22,473 nucleotides of DNA from CAYFJO01 sp964343305 (lineage in GTDB: Bacteria; Planctomycetota; Planctomycetia; Pirellulales; Pirellulaceae). The position numbers and the translations under genes are program-made. The notes under the pieces were generated by a model. It made no database searches. It was not told where the DNA came from and saw nothing but the letters and a program-made list of their open reading frames with translations. Within the stretch, counting starts at the first letter, position 1, and each line of letters opens with the position of its first letter. Positions 14,304 to 22,473 of this stretch are shown here, in pieces. The stretch lies in assembly GCA_964343305.1 (NCBI GenBank), contig CAYFJO010000158.1, positions 1-22,473 of the forward strand, read 5' to 3'.

Positions 14304-14335
14304 GACTTCCGAAGTTTCGGAAAACTTCGGAAGTC
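14304..14335. repeat. 14-bp perfect inverted repeat with CGGA loop
   Basis: Bases 14304-14317 and 14322-14335 are perfectly complementary around a 4-base loop. It starts seven bases after the stop of the small membrane protein gene (minus strand). No T tract follows, so it may be a repeat element or an atypical terminator. Its outer eight bases (GACTTCCG/CGGAAGTC) equal the stem of the hairpin at 8587-8606, in opposite order. Confidence 0.6.
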
Positions 14336-14341
14336 AGGCCG

Positions 14342-14641
14342 CTATTCCGGCTTGTTCATCGCAAAACTGTGTAGAATCAAAACCGCGCCAACGGAGACGA
14401 GTACCCAACCGAGCCATCGCGGTGGCTGGATCTTCTCGCGATGAATGGCCGAGCTGGCCGATCCGATGGAAAACACAAACGGGTTCGATTGGACCTGTTG
14501 GGAATCCTTCGGCTTAAGTTTCGAGGCAATAAATTGGCTGCTCGGCGCGTTGAGAATAAACGAGTCGACCGAGCGGAGTTGAAATCCGAGTAGCAGAATG
14601 ACGACACCCAGCATAAACCAGTGATTGCGATTCATCTTCAT
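14342..14641 (-). CDS. Small two-helix membrane protein, unknown function
   Basis: A 99-residue protein with two hydrophobic segments, residues about 7-22 (WFMLGVVILLLGFQL) and 74-92 (RWLGWVLVSVGAVLILHSF), joined by a roughly 50-residue polar loop. The start is supported by AAAGGAA six bases before the ATG on the minus strand. No family is recognised. It lies upstream of the Tat-exported oxidoreductase in the same direction, separated by a 14-bp inverted repeat, and divergent from the lysophospholipid fusion gene, so it may belong to membrane or envelope upkeep; this is only positional inference. Confidence 0.7.
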   Translation of the reverse strand: MKMNRNHWFMLGVVILLLGFQLRSVDSFILNAPSSQFIASKLKPKDSQQVQSNPFVFSIGSASSAIHREKIQPPRWLGWVLVSVGAVLILHSFAMNKPE

Positions 14642-15006
14642 CGGTTCCTTTCAGATCGTAGCCTAATCTCTGTATCGAATCGCATATAAGTGTTTCTTCA
14701 ACTGGCTTGAATCTGCAAGGTTTGCGCGAACGAATCTAATTGCGATCGTTTTTCCATTTCTCCCATGATGATGAGTTGTGCAATGGTGTTCATCAGATGT
14801 CTGGTTTACAGACATCCAGTGAAGGCGATGCGTGGGAACGGATTTCCGATGAATTCATGTGCCACGGCGCAATCGCTGATCCTCTAAGCGTTTAAGGCCA
14901 TGCAATCAGGCTGGCACAGTTTTTGATAAACGCCATATACTATTACCTTCATTTTCGCCAATCTCGGTCGCTGATCCTACAACGAGCACCCCAGCCACAG
15001 GCCGCA
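14642..15006. other. 365-base divergent intergenic region
   Basis: It lies between the minus-strand two-helix protein and the preferred start of the lysophospholipid fusion gene. It contains an 8-bp hairpin (14796-14803 with 14809-14816, loop GTTTA) and a candidate promoter near 14912-14941. No gene is seen. Confidence 0.45.
14912..14941 (+). promoter_or_regulatory. Candidate promoter of the lysophospholipid fusion gene
   Basis: TGGCAC at 14912-14917 is followed five bases later by TTGA (14923-14926), close to the sigma-54 pattern TGGCAC-N5-TTGC except for the final base. TATACT at 14936-14941 is also a good sigma-70 -10 box but has no good -35 partner. Either reading is weak; the position 66-95 bases before the start codon is suitable. 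Confidence 0.25.
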
Positions 15007-18000
15007 ATGTCCGACCAAACCATCTCGCATGACCAGACCCTCGAAGCCGAACAATCATCAAGTCTGTGGTCGGCAAGCTTCATCGGCCTCTTATTCACGC
15101 AGTTTCTGACGGCCATCAACGACAACGTTTTTCGGTGGCTCATTATCGGAATCGGCAAGGATTATGTGAGCCAAGACAACGTGGGCATGATTCTGACGAT
15201 GGGCACCGTTTGTTTCGTTTTGCCCTACTTGTTGCTCGCCGCGTTTGCGGGATATCTGGCGGATCGGTTTAGCAAGTCGCGCGTGATCTTTGTTTGCAAA
15301 GTCGCCGAGATTCTGATCATGCTGCTTGGCGTAATTGCGATTCTTTCACAGCAAATCTGGTTCTTGTTTCTGGTCGTCGCTCTAACCGGGGCTCAATCCG
15401 CTCTGTTTGCGCCATCCAAGCTTGGGTGCATTCCCGAGATTCTCAAACCGAATAAGATTCCGGGAGCGAATGGGCTTTTTGGCTTGTCGACGGTTGCCGC
15501 CATCGTTATTGGCATGGGAGTCGGCGGGGCTTTAAAAGATGCGACGGGAAAGTTCGGGCTTGAAAACCTGTGGATCTCCGCCGCAACGCTATTAGGCGTC
15601 GCCATTGCAGGAACGCTCTTCAGTTTGATGATCAAGCGACTTCGGGTGGCCAATCCCAAACGATCAATTCCCTGGGATTCGCCCATGCAAACTTTGCGTG
15701 ATTTAAGAGAGCTTGGCTCAAGCCGGCCTTTGTTGCGAGTCGCGCTTGGAATCGTGTTCTTCTGGTCGGTTGGAGCTTTAGCCCAATTGAATATCGATCA
15801 ATTCGCTCCGGAAAGTTTTCAATCGAAAGTGGACGTAACGGCCAGTTCTTCAAGCGATGTCAGCCCGATTCCTGACAAGCCCGACTATCTTGAATCGTTT
15901 CGAACACCATTCCTCATTAGTCTCGTACTCGGACTCGGTTTTGGCAGCGTTCTGGCAGGCGTCTGCTCGCAAGGGCGCATTGAACTTGGGCTGCTGCCGC
16001 TTGGTGCGGGTGGGATTGCGCTCGGTTCGTTCCTGCTGTTCGGTGCCGAAGAAACGTTGATCGAAGGGCATATCGAATTCACATTTGGGTTTGTCTGGGC
16101 CTGTTTAATGTTATTTGGGCTCGGCACGAGCGCGGGAATGTTCGACGTGCCGCTCGAATCTTACATGCAGCACCACAGTCCACGCGAAAAGCGAGGTGCG
16201 ATCCTCTCGGCAACCAATTTCCTCACATTCTCTGGTATCTTTTTGTCAGCGGTTCTTTATTACGTGCTTCAAGAAAAGCTTGGGTTGTCGGCACGTGAGA
16301 TCTTCTTGTTTGTCAGCGTTTGTACGATTCCCGTGTTGTTGTACGTGCTGTTTCTGATCCCACAAGCGACGATTCGTTTTCTTGTTTGGCTGTTGAGTCT
16401 GCTGTTTTATCGCGTGAAGGTCTACGACCGAGACAAACTGCCCGAACGGGGTGGGGCGTTACTGGTTGCCAACCACGTGACCTGGCTGGACGGAGCGTTG
16501 TTGCTGCTGACCAGTTCACGTCCGGTGCGACTGGTGGCTTGGGCCGGCAACTTCAAGAGCAAGTGGTTACAACGCTTCGCCGAATTCTGGGGCGTCATCC
16601 TCATCAGCGGCGGGCCCAAGTCGATCGTCAAGGCGCTGAGCACGGCTCGCGAAGCGCTTCAAAATGGCGAGTTGGTCGGCATCTTTCCCGAAGGCGGATT
16701 CACGCGAAGTGGCCAGGTGCAAACTTTTAGACCCGGAATGATGAAAATCCTCAAAGGCACGGACGCACCGGTGATTCCGATTTACCTCGACGAATTGTGG
16801 GGTAGCATCTTTAGCCTGGAGCGCGGAAAATCCATATGGCAGTGGCCCAAGCGACTGCCCTATTCGATCTCGATTCACTTTGGCGACCTCATCGAGTCGC
16901 CCGACGATATTCACACCATCCGTCAGGCCGTTTTGGAATTAGGAGCAAGGGCCATGGAAAAACGATCCGACAAAATCACCAACCTTCCCAGTGCATTCAT
17001 TCGCCGCTGCAAAGAGCGTAAACACGGCTCGAAGGTCGCCGATTCAACCGGTGTCGACCTTGGTGGTGGATCACTGCTGACGCGGTGCCTTGTGCTGCGC
17101 CGCCTGCTCCGTCGGCACGTTTTGCAAGACGGCGAGGAATACGTTGGCTTGTTGTTGCCGCCGTCGCTCGGCGGTTTGGCGGCGAATATGGCACTGTCGC
17201 TGGATCGCCGCATCGCTGTGAACTTGAACTACACCGTCACGTCGGAAGTGCTCAACGCCTGCAACGAACTGTGCGGAATCCAACACGTGCTGACGAGCCG
17301 CAAGTTCATGGAAAAAATGAATTTCGACATCGACGCGGAACTCGTTTATCTCGAGGACTTTCGAGACGATCCGGCCAAGGGGGCAACGCTCGGCGACAAA
17401 CTCGCCAGCTATTGGGAAGCCAACTTCAAATCGGCCACCTCGCTGGAACGCAAACTGGGGCTGGACGAGATTGAGACCGACGACATCGTCACGATTATTT
17501 TTACTTCCGGCTCAACAGGCACACCCAAAGGCGTCATGTTGTCGCACGGCAATATCACACACAACATCGAGGCCATTGAACAAGTCATGCATCTGTCGCC
17601 CGACGATGTCCTTGTGGGCATCTTGCCGTTTTTTCACTCGCTTGGCTACTCGGTCACGCTGTGGGGATCGATGGCGCTGGACATCAAGGGCTGTTACCAT
17701 TTCAGCCCGCTGGACGGCAAACAAATAGGCAAGTTGGTCGAGAAGAACAAAGGCACGTTGCTGCTTTCGACGCCAACGTTTTTGCGCACATTCCTCAAAC
17801 GCTGTACCAAAGAGCAATTCGCATCGTTGGACGTGGTCGTCGCCGGCGCGGAAAAGTTGCCCGGCGAATTGTGCGACGCGTTCGAAGAGAAGTTTGGTAT
17901 CCGCCCGGTCGAAGGCTACGGTTGCACCGAAACGGCTCCTTTGGTCTCGGTCAACGTTCCCAAAACTCGCTCCGGCGACAATTTCCAAGTTGACTGCAAA

Positions 18001-18576
18001 GAAGGCACGGTTGGACGTCCCGCGCCGAGTGTGATCGCCAAAGTCACGAATCTGGACACGGGCGAAGAACTGGGGGCCAATGAGCCCGGCATGTTGTGGG
18101 TCAAGGGCCCGAACATCATGAAAGGCTACCTGAAGCGAGAGGATTTGACGAGCGAAGTCATCGACGATGGCTGGTACAAAACGGGCGACGTCGCCTTGAT
18201 CGACGACGACGGCTTCATCAAAATCACCGGCCGCATCAGCCGCTTTTCTAAAATCGGCGGCGAGATGGTCCCGCACATCAAGATCGAAGACACGCTTACC
18301 AAGTTGATCGGAGCCGACGAAGAAGAGGGACTCAAGGCCGCGGTCACCGCAGTCCCCGACACAAAGAAAGGCGAACGGCTGATTGTCATACACACCGAGC
18401 TGGGTCAATCGATCGACGATCTTCGCAAAGGTCTCACCAATGAAGGCCTGCCAAACATTTTCATCCCGTCGGCAGACAGTTTTTATCAAGTCGACGAAAT
18501 CCCCATCCTTGGGACTGGCAAATTCGACCTCAAGGGCATTAAGCAGATGGCGATGGACAGGTTCGGCAGCGAGTAA
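15007..18576 (+). CDS. LplT-like transporter / PlsC acyltransferase / acyl-ACP synthetase fusion (lysophospholipid recycling)
   Basis: A 1189-residue protein joining three functions that E. coli encodes as LplT and Aas. Residues about 20-450 form a major-facilitator transporter (LTAINDNVFRW near 34-44 as in LplT) predicted to flip lysophospholipids. Residues about 465-660 are a PlsC-type acyltransferase: HVTWLD (His490, Asp495, the HX4D motif) and FPEGG (560-564). Residues about 690-1189 are an AMP-forming acyl ligase: TSGSTGTPKG (833-842), GYGCTET (970-976), YKTGD (1057-1061) and GTGKFDLK with the expected C-terminal lysine at about 1172. It should re-acylate lysophosphatidylethanolamine at the inner membrane. 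A 35-residue polar stretch (about 267-300) interrupts the transporter. The start at 15007 is preferred over a TTG at 14923; the ribosome binding site is weak. Confidence 0.93.
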   Translation: MSDQTISHDQTLEAEQSSSLWSASFIGLLFTQFLTAINDNVFRWLIIGIGKDYVSQDNVGMILTMGTVCFVLPYLLLAAFAGYLADRFSKSRVIFVCKVAEILIMLLGVIAILSQQIWFLFLVVALTGAQSALFAPSKLGCIPEILKPNKIPGANGLFGLSTVAAIVIGMGVGGALKDATGKFGLENLWISAATLLGVAIAGTLFSLMIKRLRVANPKRSIPWDSPMQTLRDLRELGSSRPLLRVALGIVFFWSVGALAQLNIDQFAPESFQSKVDVTASSSSDVSPIPDKPDYLESFRTPFLISLVLGLGFGSVLAGVCSQGRIELGLLPLGAGGIALGSFLLFGAEETLIEGHIEFTFGFVWACLMLFGLGTSAGMFDVPLESYMQHHSPREKRGAILSATNFLTFSGIFLSAVLYYVLQEKLGLSAREIFLFVSVCTIPVLLYVLFLIPQATIRFLVWLLSLLFYRVKVYDRDKLPERGGALLVANHVTWLDGALLLLTSSRPVRLVAWAGNFKSKWLQRFAEFWGVILISGGPKSIVKALSTAREALQNGELVGIFPEGGFTRSGQVQTFRPGMMKILKGTDAPVIPIYLDELWGSIFSLERGKSIWQWPKRLPYSISIHFGDLIESPDDIHTIRQAVLELGARAMEKRSDKITNLPSAFIRRCKERKHGSKVADSTGVDLGGGSLLTRCLVLRRLLRRHVLQDGEEYVGLLLPPSLGGLAANMALSLDRRIAVNLNYTVTSEVLNACNELCGIQHVLTSRKFMEKMNFDIDAELVYLEDFRDDPAKGATLGDKLASYWEANFKSATSLERKLGLDEIETDDIVTIIFTSGSTGTPKGVMLSHGNITHNIEAIEQVMHLSPDDVLVGILPFFHSLGYSVTLWGSMALDIKGCYHFSPLDGKQIGKLVEKNKGTLLLSTPTFLRTFLKRCTKEQFASLDVVVAGAEKLPGELCDAFEEKFGIRPVEGYGCTETAPLVSVNVPKTRSGDNFQVDCKEGTVGRPAPSVIAKVTNLDTGEELGANEPGMLWVKGPNIMKGYLKREDLTSEVIDDGWYKTGDVALIDDDGFIKITGRISRFSKIGGEMVPHIKIEDTLTKLIGADEEEGLKAAVTAVPDTKKGERLIVIHTELGQSIDDLRKGLTNEGLPNIFIPSADSFYQVDEIPILGTGKFDLKGIKQMAMDRFGSE

Positions 18577-18631
18577 GGCGAGCGGCTGATGAGTTCTTAC
18601 CTGCCGCTTGCCCAAAAGCGGTCTGTTTTTT
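18577..18631 (+). terminator. Rho-independent terminator after the lysophospholipid fusion gene
   Basis: The stem 18604-18609/18616-18621 (6 bp, loop GCCCAA) is followed by TCTG and six T residues (18626-18631). An alternative 10-bp stem pairs 18577-18586 with 18603-18612 (one G-T wobble). Both begin right after the stop codon. Confidence 0.65.
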
Positions 18632-18656
18632 CCGTGTCACACGCCCCGGGTAGATT

Positions 18657-18677
18657 GTTGAAGGTCAATCCTTCAAC
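18657..18677. repeat. 8-bp hairpin in convergent gap
   Basis: Bases 18657-18664 and 18670-18677 are perfect inverted repeats with a 5-base loop, followed on the plus strand by a T-rich stretch. It may be a second, weaker terminator between the fusion gene and glgC, which converge here. Confidence 0.4.
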
Positions 18678-18766
18678 TCATCTTTTCTCTTTTCGATTGG
18701 TACAACCTGGGGGTCTGCAATGAGACGCAAGTCTTTTGGCGCCGTGAGCGCGACAGACGCAGAGCT

Positions 18767-20062
18767 TTACGATGGAAGCGTCCAGTCGTCCGCCAGCATC
18801 GCATTCTTGATGACAATCGGAATGCCGTCGCGGATGACACAAGCATCCGAGTCGTCGCCGGTTTCGACAGAGTTCTCGTTCACGATCGTAACGTTTCGGC
18901 CGATGCGACAATTCTTGTCAACGATCGCGCCTTCGATCAGGCTGCCAGCCCCGATGCCAATGGGCGGCCGACCCACGGTCTGGTCGTCGGATAGTTCCGA
19001 GCCCGTTTCGTATTCATCTGCGCCCATGATCACCGAGTTACGGATGGTCACGCCTTCGTCAACGATACAACGCAATCCGATGATGCTGTTTTCAATGACG
19101 GCACCTTCGCCGATGCGGCAACCGTCGGCAATCAAGCTGCCTTTGACCGACGCACCGGACATGAGCGTCGGCGGCAGATATCGGGCACGCGAATAGACAG
19201 GTGCTTCGGGCACCAATAAGTTGAACGGCGCATCTTCTCGACACAAGCTAAGATTGGCGTCATAAAACGCGCGAATGGTCCCAATGTCCTCCCAATAGCC
19301 GTCGAACAAATGCATCTGCACATGCTTGGCGCGTATCGCTGCGGGAAAAACTTCCTTGCCAAAATCCTGATACGTGGTCTTGGTCAGCACGGCTTCCAGC
19401 ACGTCGCGACTGAACAGATAGATGCCCATGCTGGCCACACAATCGCGGCCATTGCTGTCAATCCCGCGAGCGTCGATCCATGACGGGTCCATCCGCACCA
19501 TGTCGATTTCCTCGTCAGTTTGCGGTTTTTCCAAAAAGCCAACCACCTGGCCACTGTCGTTCAGCCGCATGACACCCAGCGAATGTGCGTCATCACGCGT
19601 CACCGGAATTCCCGCAATCGTGACATCCGCGCCGCTTTCTTCGTGAGTTTTGAGCATCTCGCGAAAGTCCATGCGATAGAGCTGATCGCCCGACAAGATC
19701 AAAACATATTCGATGCCTGATTGCTGCGTATAACGCAGCGTCTTGCGCACCGCGTCGGCCGTGCCCTCGTACCAGTCAGTTCCACCATCCATGGTTTGTT
19801 GTGCCGCGAGAATTTCGACGAGACCGCCGCTAAAAGTATCAAACCGATACGTCTGTCGAATGTGCCGGTGCAAACTGACCGACATGAACTGTGTCAACAC
19901 GTAGATCCGGTTCAGATTGCTGTTCAGACAATTCGACAAAGGAATATCGATCAAGCGATATTTACCGGCCAGCGGAACGGCCGGCTTGGAGCGGATTTTG
20001 GTCAGCGGCGAGAGTCGAGTCCCACGGCCGCCACCAAGAACGAGTGCAATAGCGTTGCGCAT
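18767..20062 (-). CDS. glgC: Glucose-1-phosphate adenylyltransferase (ADP-glucose pyrophosphorylase)
   Basis: A 431-residue protein of full expected length. It makes ADP-glucose from ATP and glucose-1-phosphate, the committed step of bacterial glycogen synthesis, in the cytoplasm. Visible motifs: the nucleotide-binding loop GGGRGTRLSPLT (10-21) with RSKPAVPLAGKYRLIDIPLSNCLNS after it, GTADAVRKTL, ILSGDQLYRMDF, FLEKPQT, ASMGIYLF, DFGKEVFP and the sugar-phosphate motif GYWEDIGTI; the C-terminal third is a left-handed beta-helix with hexapeptide-like repeats (SLIADGCRIGEGAVIENSIIG). The YRLIDI/NSNLNRIYVLTQFMSVSLHRH style is closer to cyanobacterial and plant enzymes than to E. coli. It follows the TPR gene by 96 bases in the same direction, possibly one operon. 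The ribosome binding site is weak. Confidence 0.97.
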   Translation of the reverse strand: MRNAIALVLGGGRGTRLSPLTKIRSKPAVPLAGKYRLIDIPLSNCLNSNLNRIYVLTQFMSVSLHRHIRQTYRFDTFSGGLVEILAAQQTMDGGTDWYEGTADAVRKTLRYTQQSGIEYVLILSGDQLYRMDFREMLKTHEESGADVTIAGIPVTRDDAHSLGVMRLNDSGQVVGFLEKPQTDEEIDMVRMDPSWIDARGIDSNGRDCVASMGIYLFSRDVLEAVLTKTTYQDFGKEVFPAAIRAKHVQMHLFDGYWEDIGTIRAFYDANLSLCREDAPFNLLVPEAPVYSRARYLPPTLMSGASVKGSLIADGCRIGEGAVIENSIIGLRCIVDEGVTIRNSVIMGADEYETGSELSDDQTVGRPPIGIGAGSLIEGAIVDKNCRIGRNVTIVNENSVETGDDSDACVIRDGIPIVIKNAMLADDWTLPS

Positions 20063-20158
20063 TGTATTGATTCCGAATGCAGATCGAGAAAACCGTCAAC
20101 CGAGAATAGCACTCGATGAGACTCGGCAACAGTGGGCGGTTGTGATGCGATCCTGTGA

Positions 20159-22090
20159 TCAGCGATTCGCGTCGGATTTCGAGGGCCGCAAGCGCTCGGC
20201 CGTTTCCGCGAATTTGTCCGCATCGCGGCGATTGCCAAGCTCGCGGTGCATGCCGGCTAGATTGCTGTACGGCACGGCCAAAGCACTCGGTGGCACAACG
20301 CCATTCTGAACAGCGTTTTGAATCAGCCGTGTCCCTTGCTCGGTGATCTTCAAAGCCTCTCGTTTCGACCCCGAATGCCAGAACGAAACACCCATTGCCA
20401 CGAATCGGTCGCCGTGTTTGTGGAGATCTCGTTGCGGGGCTTCGACGTTGGCCAACGTTTCGTTTGCCTTGATGTACCACTTGACGGCAGTTTTGTGGTC
20501 TTTGTTTTGAATGGCGTAAACCGCACCGATCAGAAACTGCAAGCGGCCCAGATGATACTGTTGCCCATTCTCGTCATGAGCCGTCCGCGCTTGTTGGTGA
20601 TAGGTTACGCCTTGCTGGGCGTATGCGAGCGCATCTTGTGATTTGTTGCGGCGGTGTTCGAGCGACGCGGCGTGGTACAACGCGATGCTTAAATCTTGAT
20701 TTATCCGCTGGTGAGTCAATGGATCATCCGTCGCACTCAGATTTTCCTGGGCGTCACTGATGGCGGTTTCAATCAAGTTCGTGGGATCGGCCGTCATGCC
20801 AATCGCGTCAGCGAGCACCAAAAACTGGGTTCGCACGTGCAATCGAAAATCCAGTTCCGGGCTTTCGTTTTCGACCATGTCTTTGGCCAACTGCTGGGCA
20901 TGACCGACCCACATGGGTACGACTTCTTCCTTGCGGCGCCAAACACCGTATGCAATATCCTCCGCAACTCCCAAATGGGCGTCGAACAGAATCTGTTTCG
21001 CCGAACGCCGCAATTCCGCGTCGGGCTCGGAGGCCAATGAAGTTGCGTATCGAATCGCCAATTGATGATGAGCCAGCGCGGCTTTACAGTCCGGCGGGTC
21101 GTCGCGTGACAAGAAAGTGCCCAGCAAACATTCGCCCTTGGCCCGGTCTTCCGCCGTCAAGCTCTCGTCGGCCAGCAACTCTCGAACGAGCGCCAGCCCG
21201 GCGGAGATTCTACCAAGTTTGCCCTGAACTTCGGCCTTGGTGAGCTTGTAGGCGGCCGACTGTTCGTCCAGTCGCACTGCTTCTGTGGAGTGCTGACGCG
21301 CGGCGTTGAAATCACGGGCAGCCATGTACGCTTTGGACAACAGCCAATGAACGTGGGCGTTTTTGGGATCGAGTTTGAGCGCCGACTTAAGATCAGTGAT
21401 CCGTCGGGTGAATTGTTGACGGTATTTGTACTGGGCTCGCAACACAAACGGCTCGGCAGTGATTGGCTCCAACACAATTTGCATGGCCTTCGTGACGTCC
21501 GCATCGGAATACGCGAACGTGATCCCGCGTTCGGGATAGACTTTACCTAACGACTCGCCCGTTTCATCGGGAATGGGAGCGGGCTGAATATCACCGATCG
21601 CAAGTTCCTTTGCCAGTTCCTCGATGCTCGTCGGCGCTTCCAAGTGGATAACGACCGAAGTCACCACGTTGGCGTTCGAAACGACTTCCACTTTTTGAAA
21701 CGGCGGAACACGAAACACTAACAACGCGCCGCCGCCTAGAACCGCTTGGTCGACAGGTTCACCCAGCGCTTCTTTCGCTTGCTCCAGTGTTGTCCTGCTA
21801 GGAGTTACGCCTTTGAAACTGGGCAGCCGATTTTCGATTGGCGCTGCTGGCTTGGTCTTGGCCGTTGGTACTGGCTGAAGATTGAATCCTTCCTCGGCTT
21901 CCTCGTCGGTCGCGTTTGAATCGACAAGGGGGGCCGGCGCTGCGGATTCCGGCGGCGTAATCGGCGCTGGAGGAGTCTGCCAGGCAAGTGCGTTGGCGGC
22001 GAACGAAAACGCAGCAATCGACACGCTTGCCACAACAACGCAATGCCGGGCACAACGAACCAATGTCGATTGCACACAATCATCGAGCAT
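20159..22090 (-). CDS. Exported TPR-repeat protein
   Basis: A 643-residue protein. The start at 22090 is supported by GAGGAG nine bases upstream; an in-frame ATG at 22150 lacks such a site. A signal peptide is visible (hydrophobic 17-34, cleavage likely after ANALA at about 36), then a Pro/Ala/acidic linker (about 37-90), a globular region (about 95-225) and TPR-type helices: DLKSALKLDPKNAHVHWLLSKAYMAARDFNAARQHSTEAVRLD near 230-275, and further ones toward the C-terminus, including the last at PYSNLAGMHRELGNRRDADKFAETAERLRP. TPRs mediate protein contacts; the partner is unknown. Upstream of glgC in the same direction, but no functional link to glycogen metabolism can be shown. The periplasmic or cell-envelope side is expected. 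Confidence 0.85.
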   Translation of the reverse strand: MLDDCVQSTLVRCARHCVVVASVSIAAFSFAANALAWQTPPAPITPPESAAPAPLVDSNATDEEAEEGFNLQPVPTAKTKPAAPIENRLPSFKGVTPSRTTLEQAKEALGEPVDQAVLGGGALLVFRVPPFQKVEVVSNANVVTSVVIHLEAPTSIEELAKELAIGDIQPAPIPDETGESLGKVYPERGITFAYSDADVTKAMQIVLEPITAEPFVLRAQYKYRQQFTRRITDLKSALKLDPKNAHVHWLLSKAYMAARDFNAARQHSTEAVRLDEQSAAYKLTKAEVQGKLGRISAGLALVRELLADESLTAEDRAKGECLLGTFLSRDDPPDCKAALAHHQLAIRYATSLASEPDAELRRSAKQILFDAHLGVAEDIAYGVWRRKEEVVPMWVGHAQQLAKDMVENESPELDFRLHVRTQFLVLADAIGMTADPTNLIETAISDAQENLSATDDPLTHQRINQDLSIALYHAASLEHRRNKSQDALAYAQQGVTYHQQARTAHDENGQQYHLGRLQFLIGAVYAIQNKDHKTAVKWYIKANETLANVEAPQRDLHKHGDRFVAMGVSFWHSGSKREALKITEQGTRLIQNAVQNGVVPPSALAVPYSNLAGMHRELGNRRDADKFAETAERLRPSKSDANR

Positions 22091-22210
22091 TACGTCCAAC
22101 TCCTCACACAAACCAAAAGTACATGCCAAGGCGAGCAGCAATCTCACCAAAGCGAAAATTTGAGGCGAGTAGTATATCGTCGCTACGCGTGGGGTCTATA
22201 TTAATCCTTC

Positions 22211-22280
22211 GACCATTTGTCCATGCCAAGTTTGGGTTTACGACAAATGGTCAGATTGTGACCCGGTGGACAGTCACAAT
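22211..22280. repeat. Two consecutive inverted repeats
   Basis: Bases 22211-22221 and 22242-22252 are perfect 11-bp inverted repeats with a 20-base spacer. Immediately after, 22255-22262 and 22273-22280 are perfect 8-bp inverted repeats with a 10-base spacer. They lie upstream of the TPR gene, and could be operators or terminators for a gene entering from the right. Confidence 0.5.
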
Positions 22281-22473
22281 AGGTAAACCAGATCATTTAT
22301 GACGTTAAACCTTCGAGTTGCTAGCAGCTTTGCGTTGCGATTGAGAATGTGAAGTGCAAGGCTGCGGCGAAAGCCTAACCAGCCATTGAGCCAACAGCGG
22401 AGCATGTTGCAACGTTCATTCTTCTTCAACGCGAACTGGCCGACAACGTCGATTGCCTGTTCGTGTTTGTCGA
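22274..22473 (-). CDS. Possible C-terminal fragment of an unknown protein running in from the right edge
   Basis: On the minus strand a frame is open from the window edge (first full codon ends at 22471) for 65 codons to a TGA at 22276-22274. The first half reads plausibly as protein (DKHEQAIDVVGQFALKKNERC), the rest is Arg/Leu-rich. No family is recognised and the stretch may be non-coding. The stop lies in the 8-bp inverted repeat, which would fit a gene end. Confidence 0.25.
   Translation of the reverse strand, partial: DKHEQAIDVVGQFALKKNERCNMLRCWLNGWLGFRRSLALHILNRNAKLLATRRFNVINDLVYLL

Larger units (their letters stand above)
22091..22473. other. 383-base region at the right edge
   Basis: It contains two inverted repeats (22211-22252 and 22255-22280, separate entry) and a possible partial minus-strand ORF from the edge to a stop at 22274. 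Otherwise no gene, RNA or promoter can be supported. Confidence 0.45.

Noticed and set aside
14923..15006. TTG start for the lysophospholipid fusion protein
   Set aside because: The ATG at 15007 is closer to the transporter start, and the extra residues overlap the candidate promoter.
17512..18615. 367-codon minus-strand ORF opposite the acyl-ligase domain
   Set aside because: It is antisense to a conserved AMP-ligase domain with all motifs present.
22255..22280. Possible CRP/FNR-type site (TGTGA...TCACA)
   Set aside because: The half-sites are 12 bases apart rather than the six (CRP) or four (FNR) expected.

Overview
The window looks like a chromosomal stretch of a planctomycete, most likely a Pirellulaceae/Rhodopirellula-type bacterium. 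This is inferred from gene content: a ThuA-like C-terminus, a Uma2 protein, a Tat-exported Gfo/Idh/MocA oxidoreductase, a YVTN-propeller/diheme cytochrome fusion, a transporter-acyltransferase-ligase fusion, many orphan response regulators, and palindromic intergenic repeats. Base composition is moderate. No rRNA, tRNA, CRISPR array, transposase or phage gene was seen.

Left part (1-5093): the end of a ThuA-like gene; a Uma2-family protein whose end overlaps a small membrane protein; a tungsten-type aldehyde:ferredoxin oxidoreductase on the minus strand; and, divergent from it, a secreted beta-propeller/diheme cytochrome c. The oxidoreductase leader carries three competing palindromic arms.

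Middle part (5265-11886): a signalling region. It holds an HTH-only LuxR-type protein with a charged N-terminus, a NarL-type response regulator, a small protein with a strong ribosome binding site, a degenerate receiver protein, a small anchored protein, a second NarL-type regulator, then a run of universal stress protein, YbaK-like deacylase and a response regulator fused to an RsbW-like ATPase domain. No histidine kinase is present, so every regulator here is an orphan. The 8263-8700 gap is dense in hairpins, including a composite palindromic repeat and a minus-strand terminator with no obvious gene.

Right part (12099-22473): a DUF2459-type membrane-anchored protein; a convergent secreted oxidoreductase separated from it by a 17-bp inverted repeat; a two-helix membrane protein; a LplT + PlsC + acyl-ACP synthetase fusion for lysophospholipid recycling; then a minus-strand TPR protein followed by glgC (ADP-glucose synthesis for glycogen). 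The extreme right has two inverted repeats and possibly the end of another minus-strand gene.

The best candidates for something undescribed are the kinase-free regulator cluster (pseudo-receiver, receiver-ATPase fusion, stress protein and YbaK run), the two leader regions with mutually exclusive hairpins, and the composite repeat at 8569-8682.
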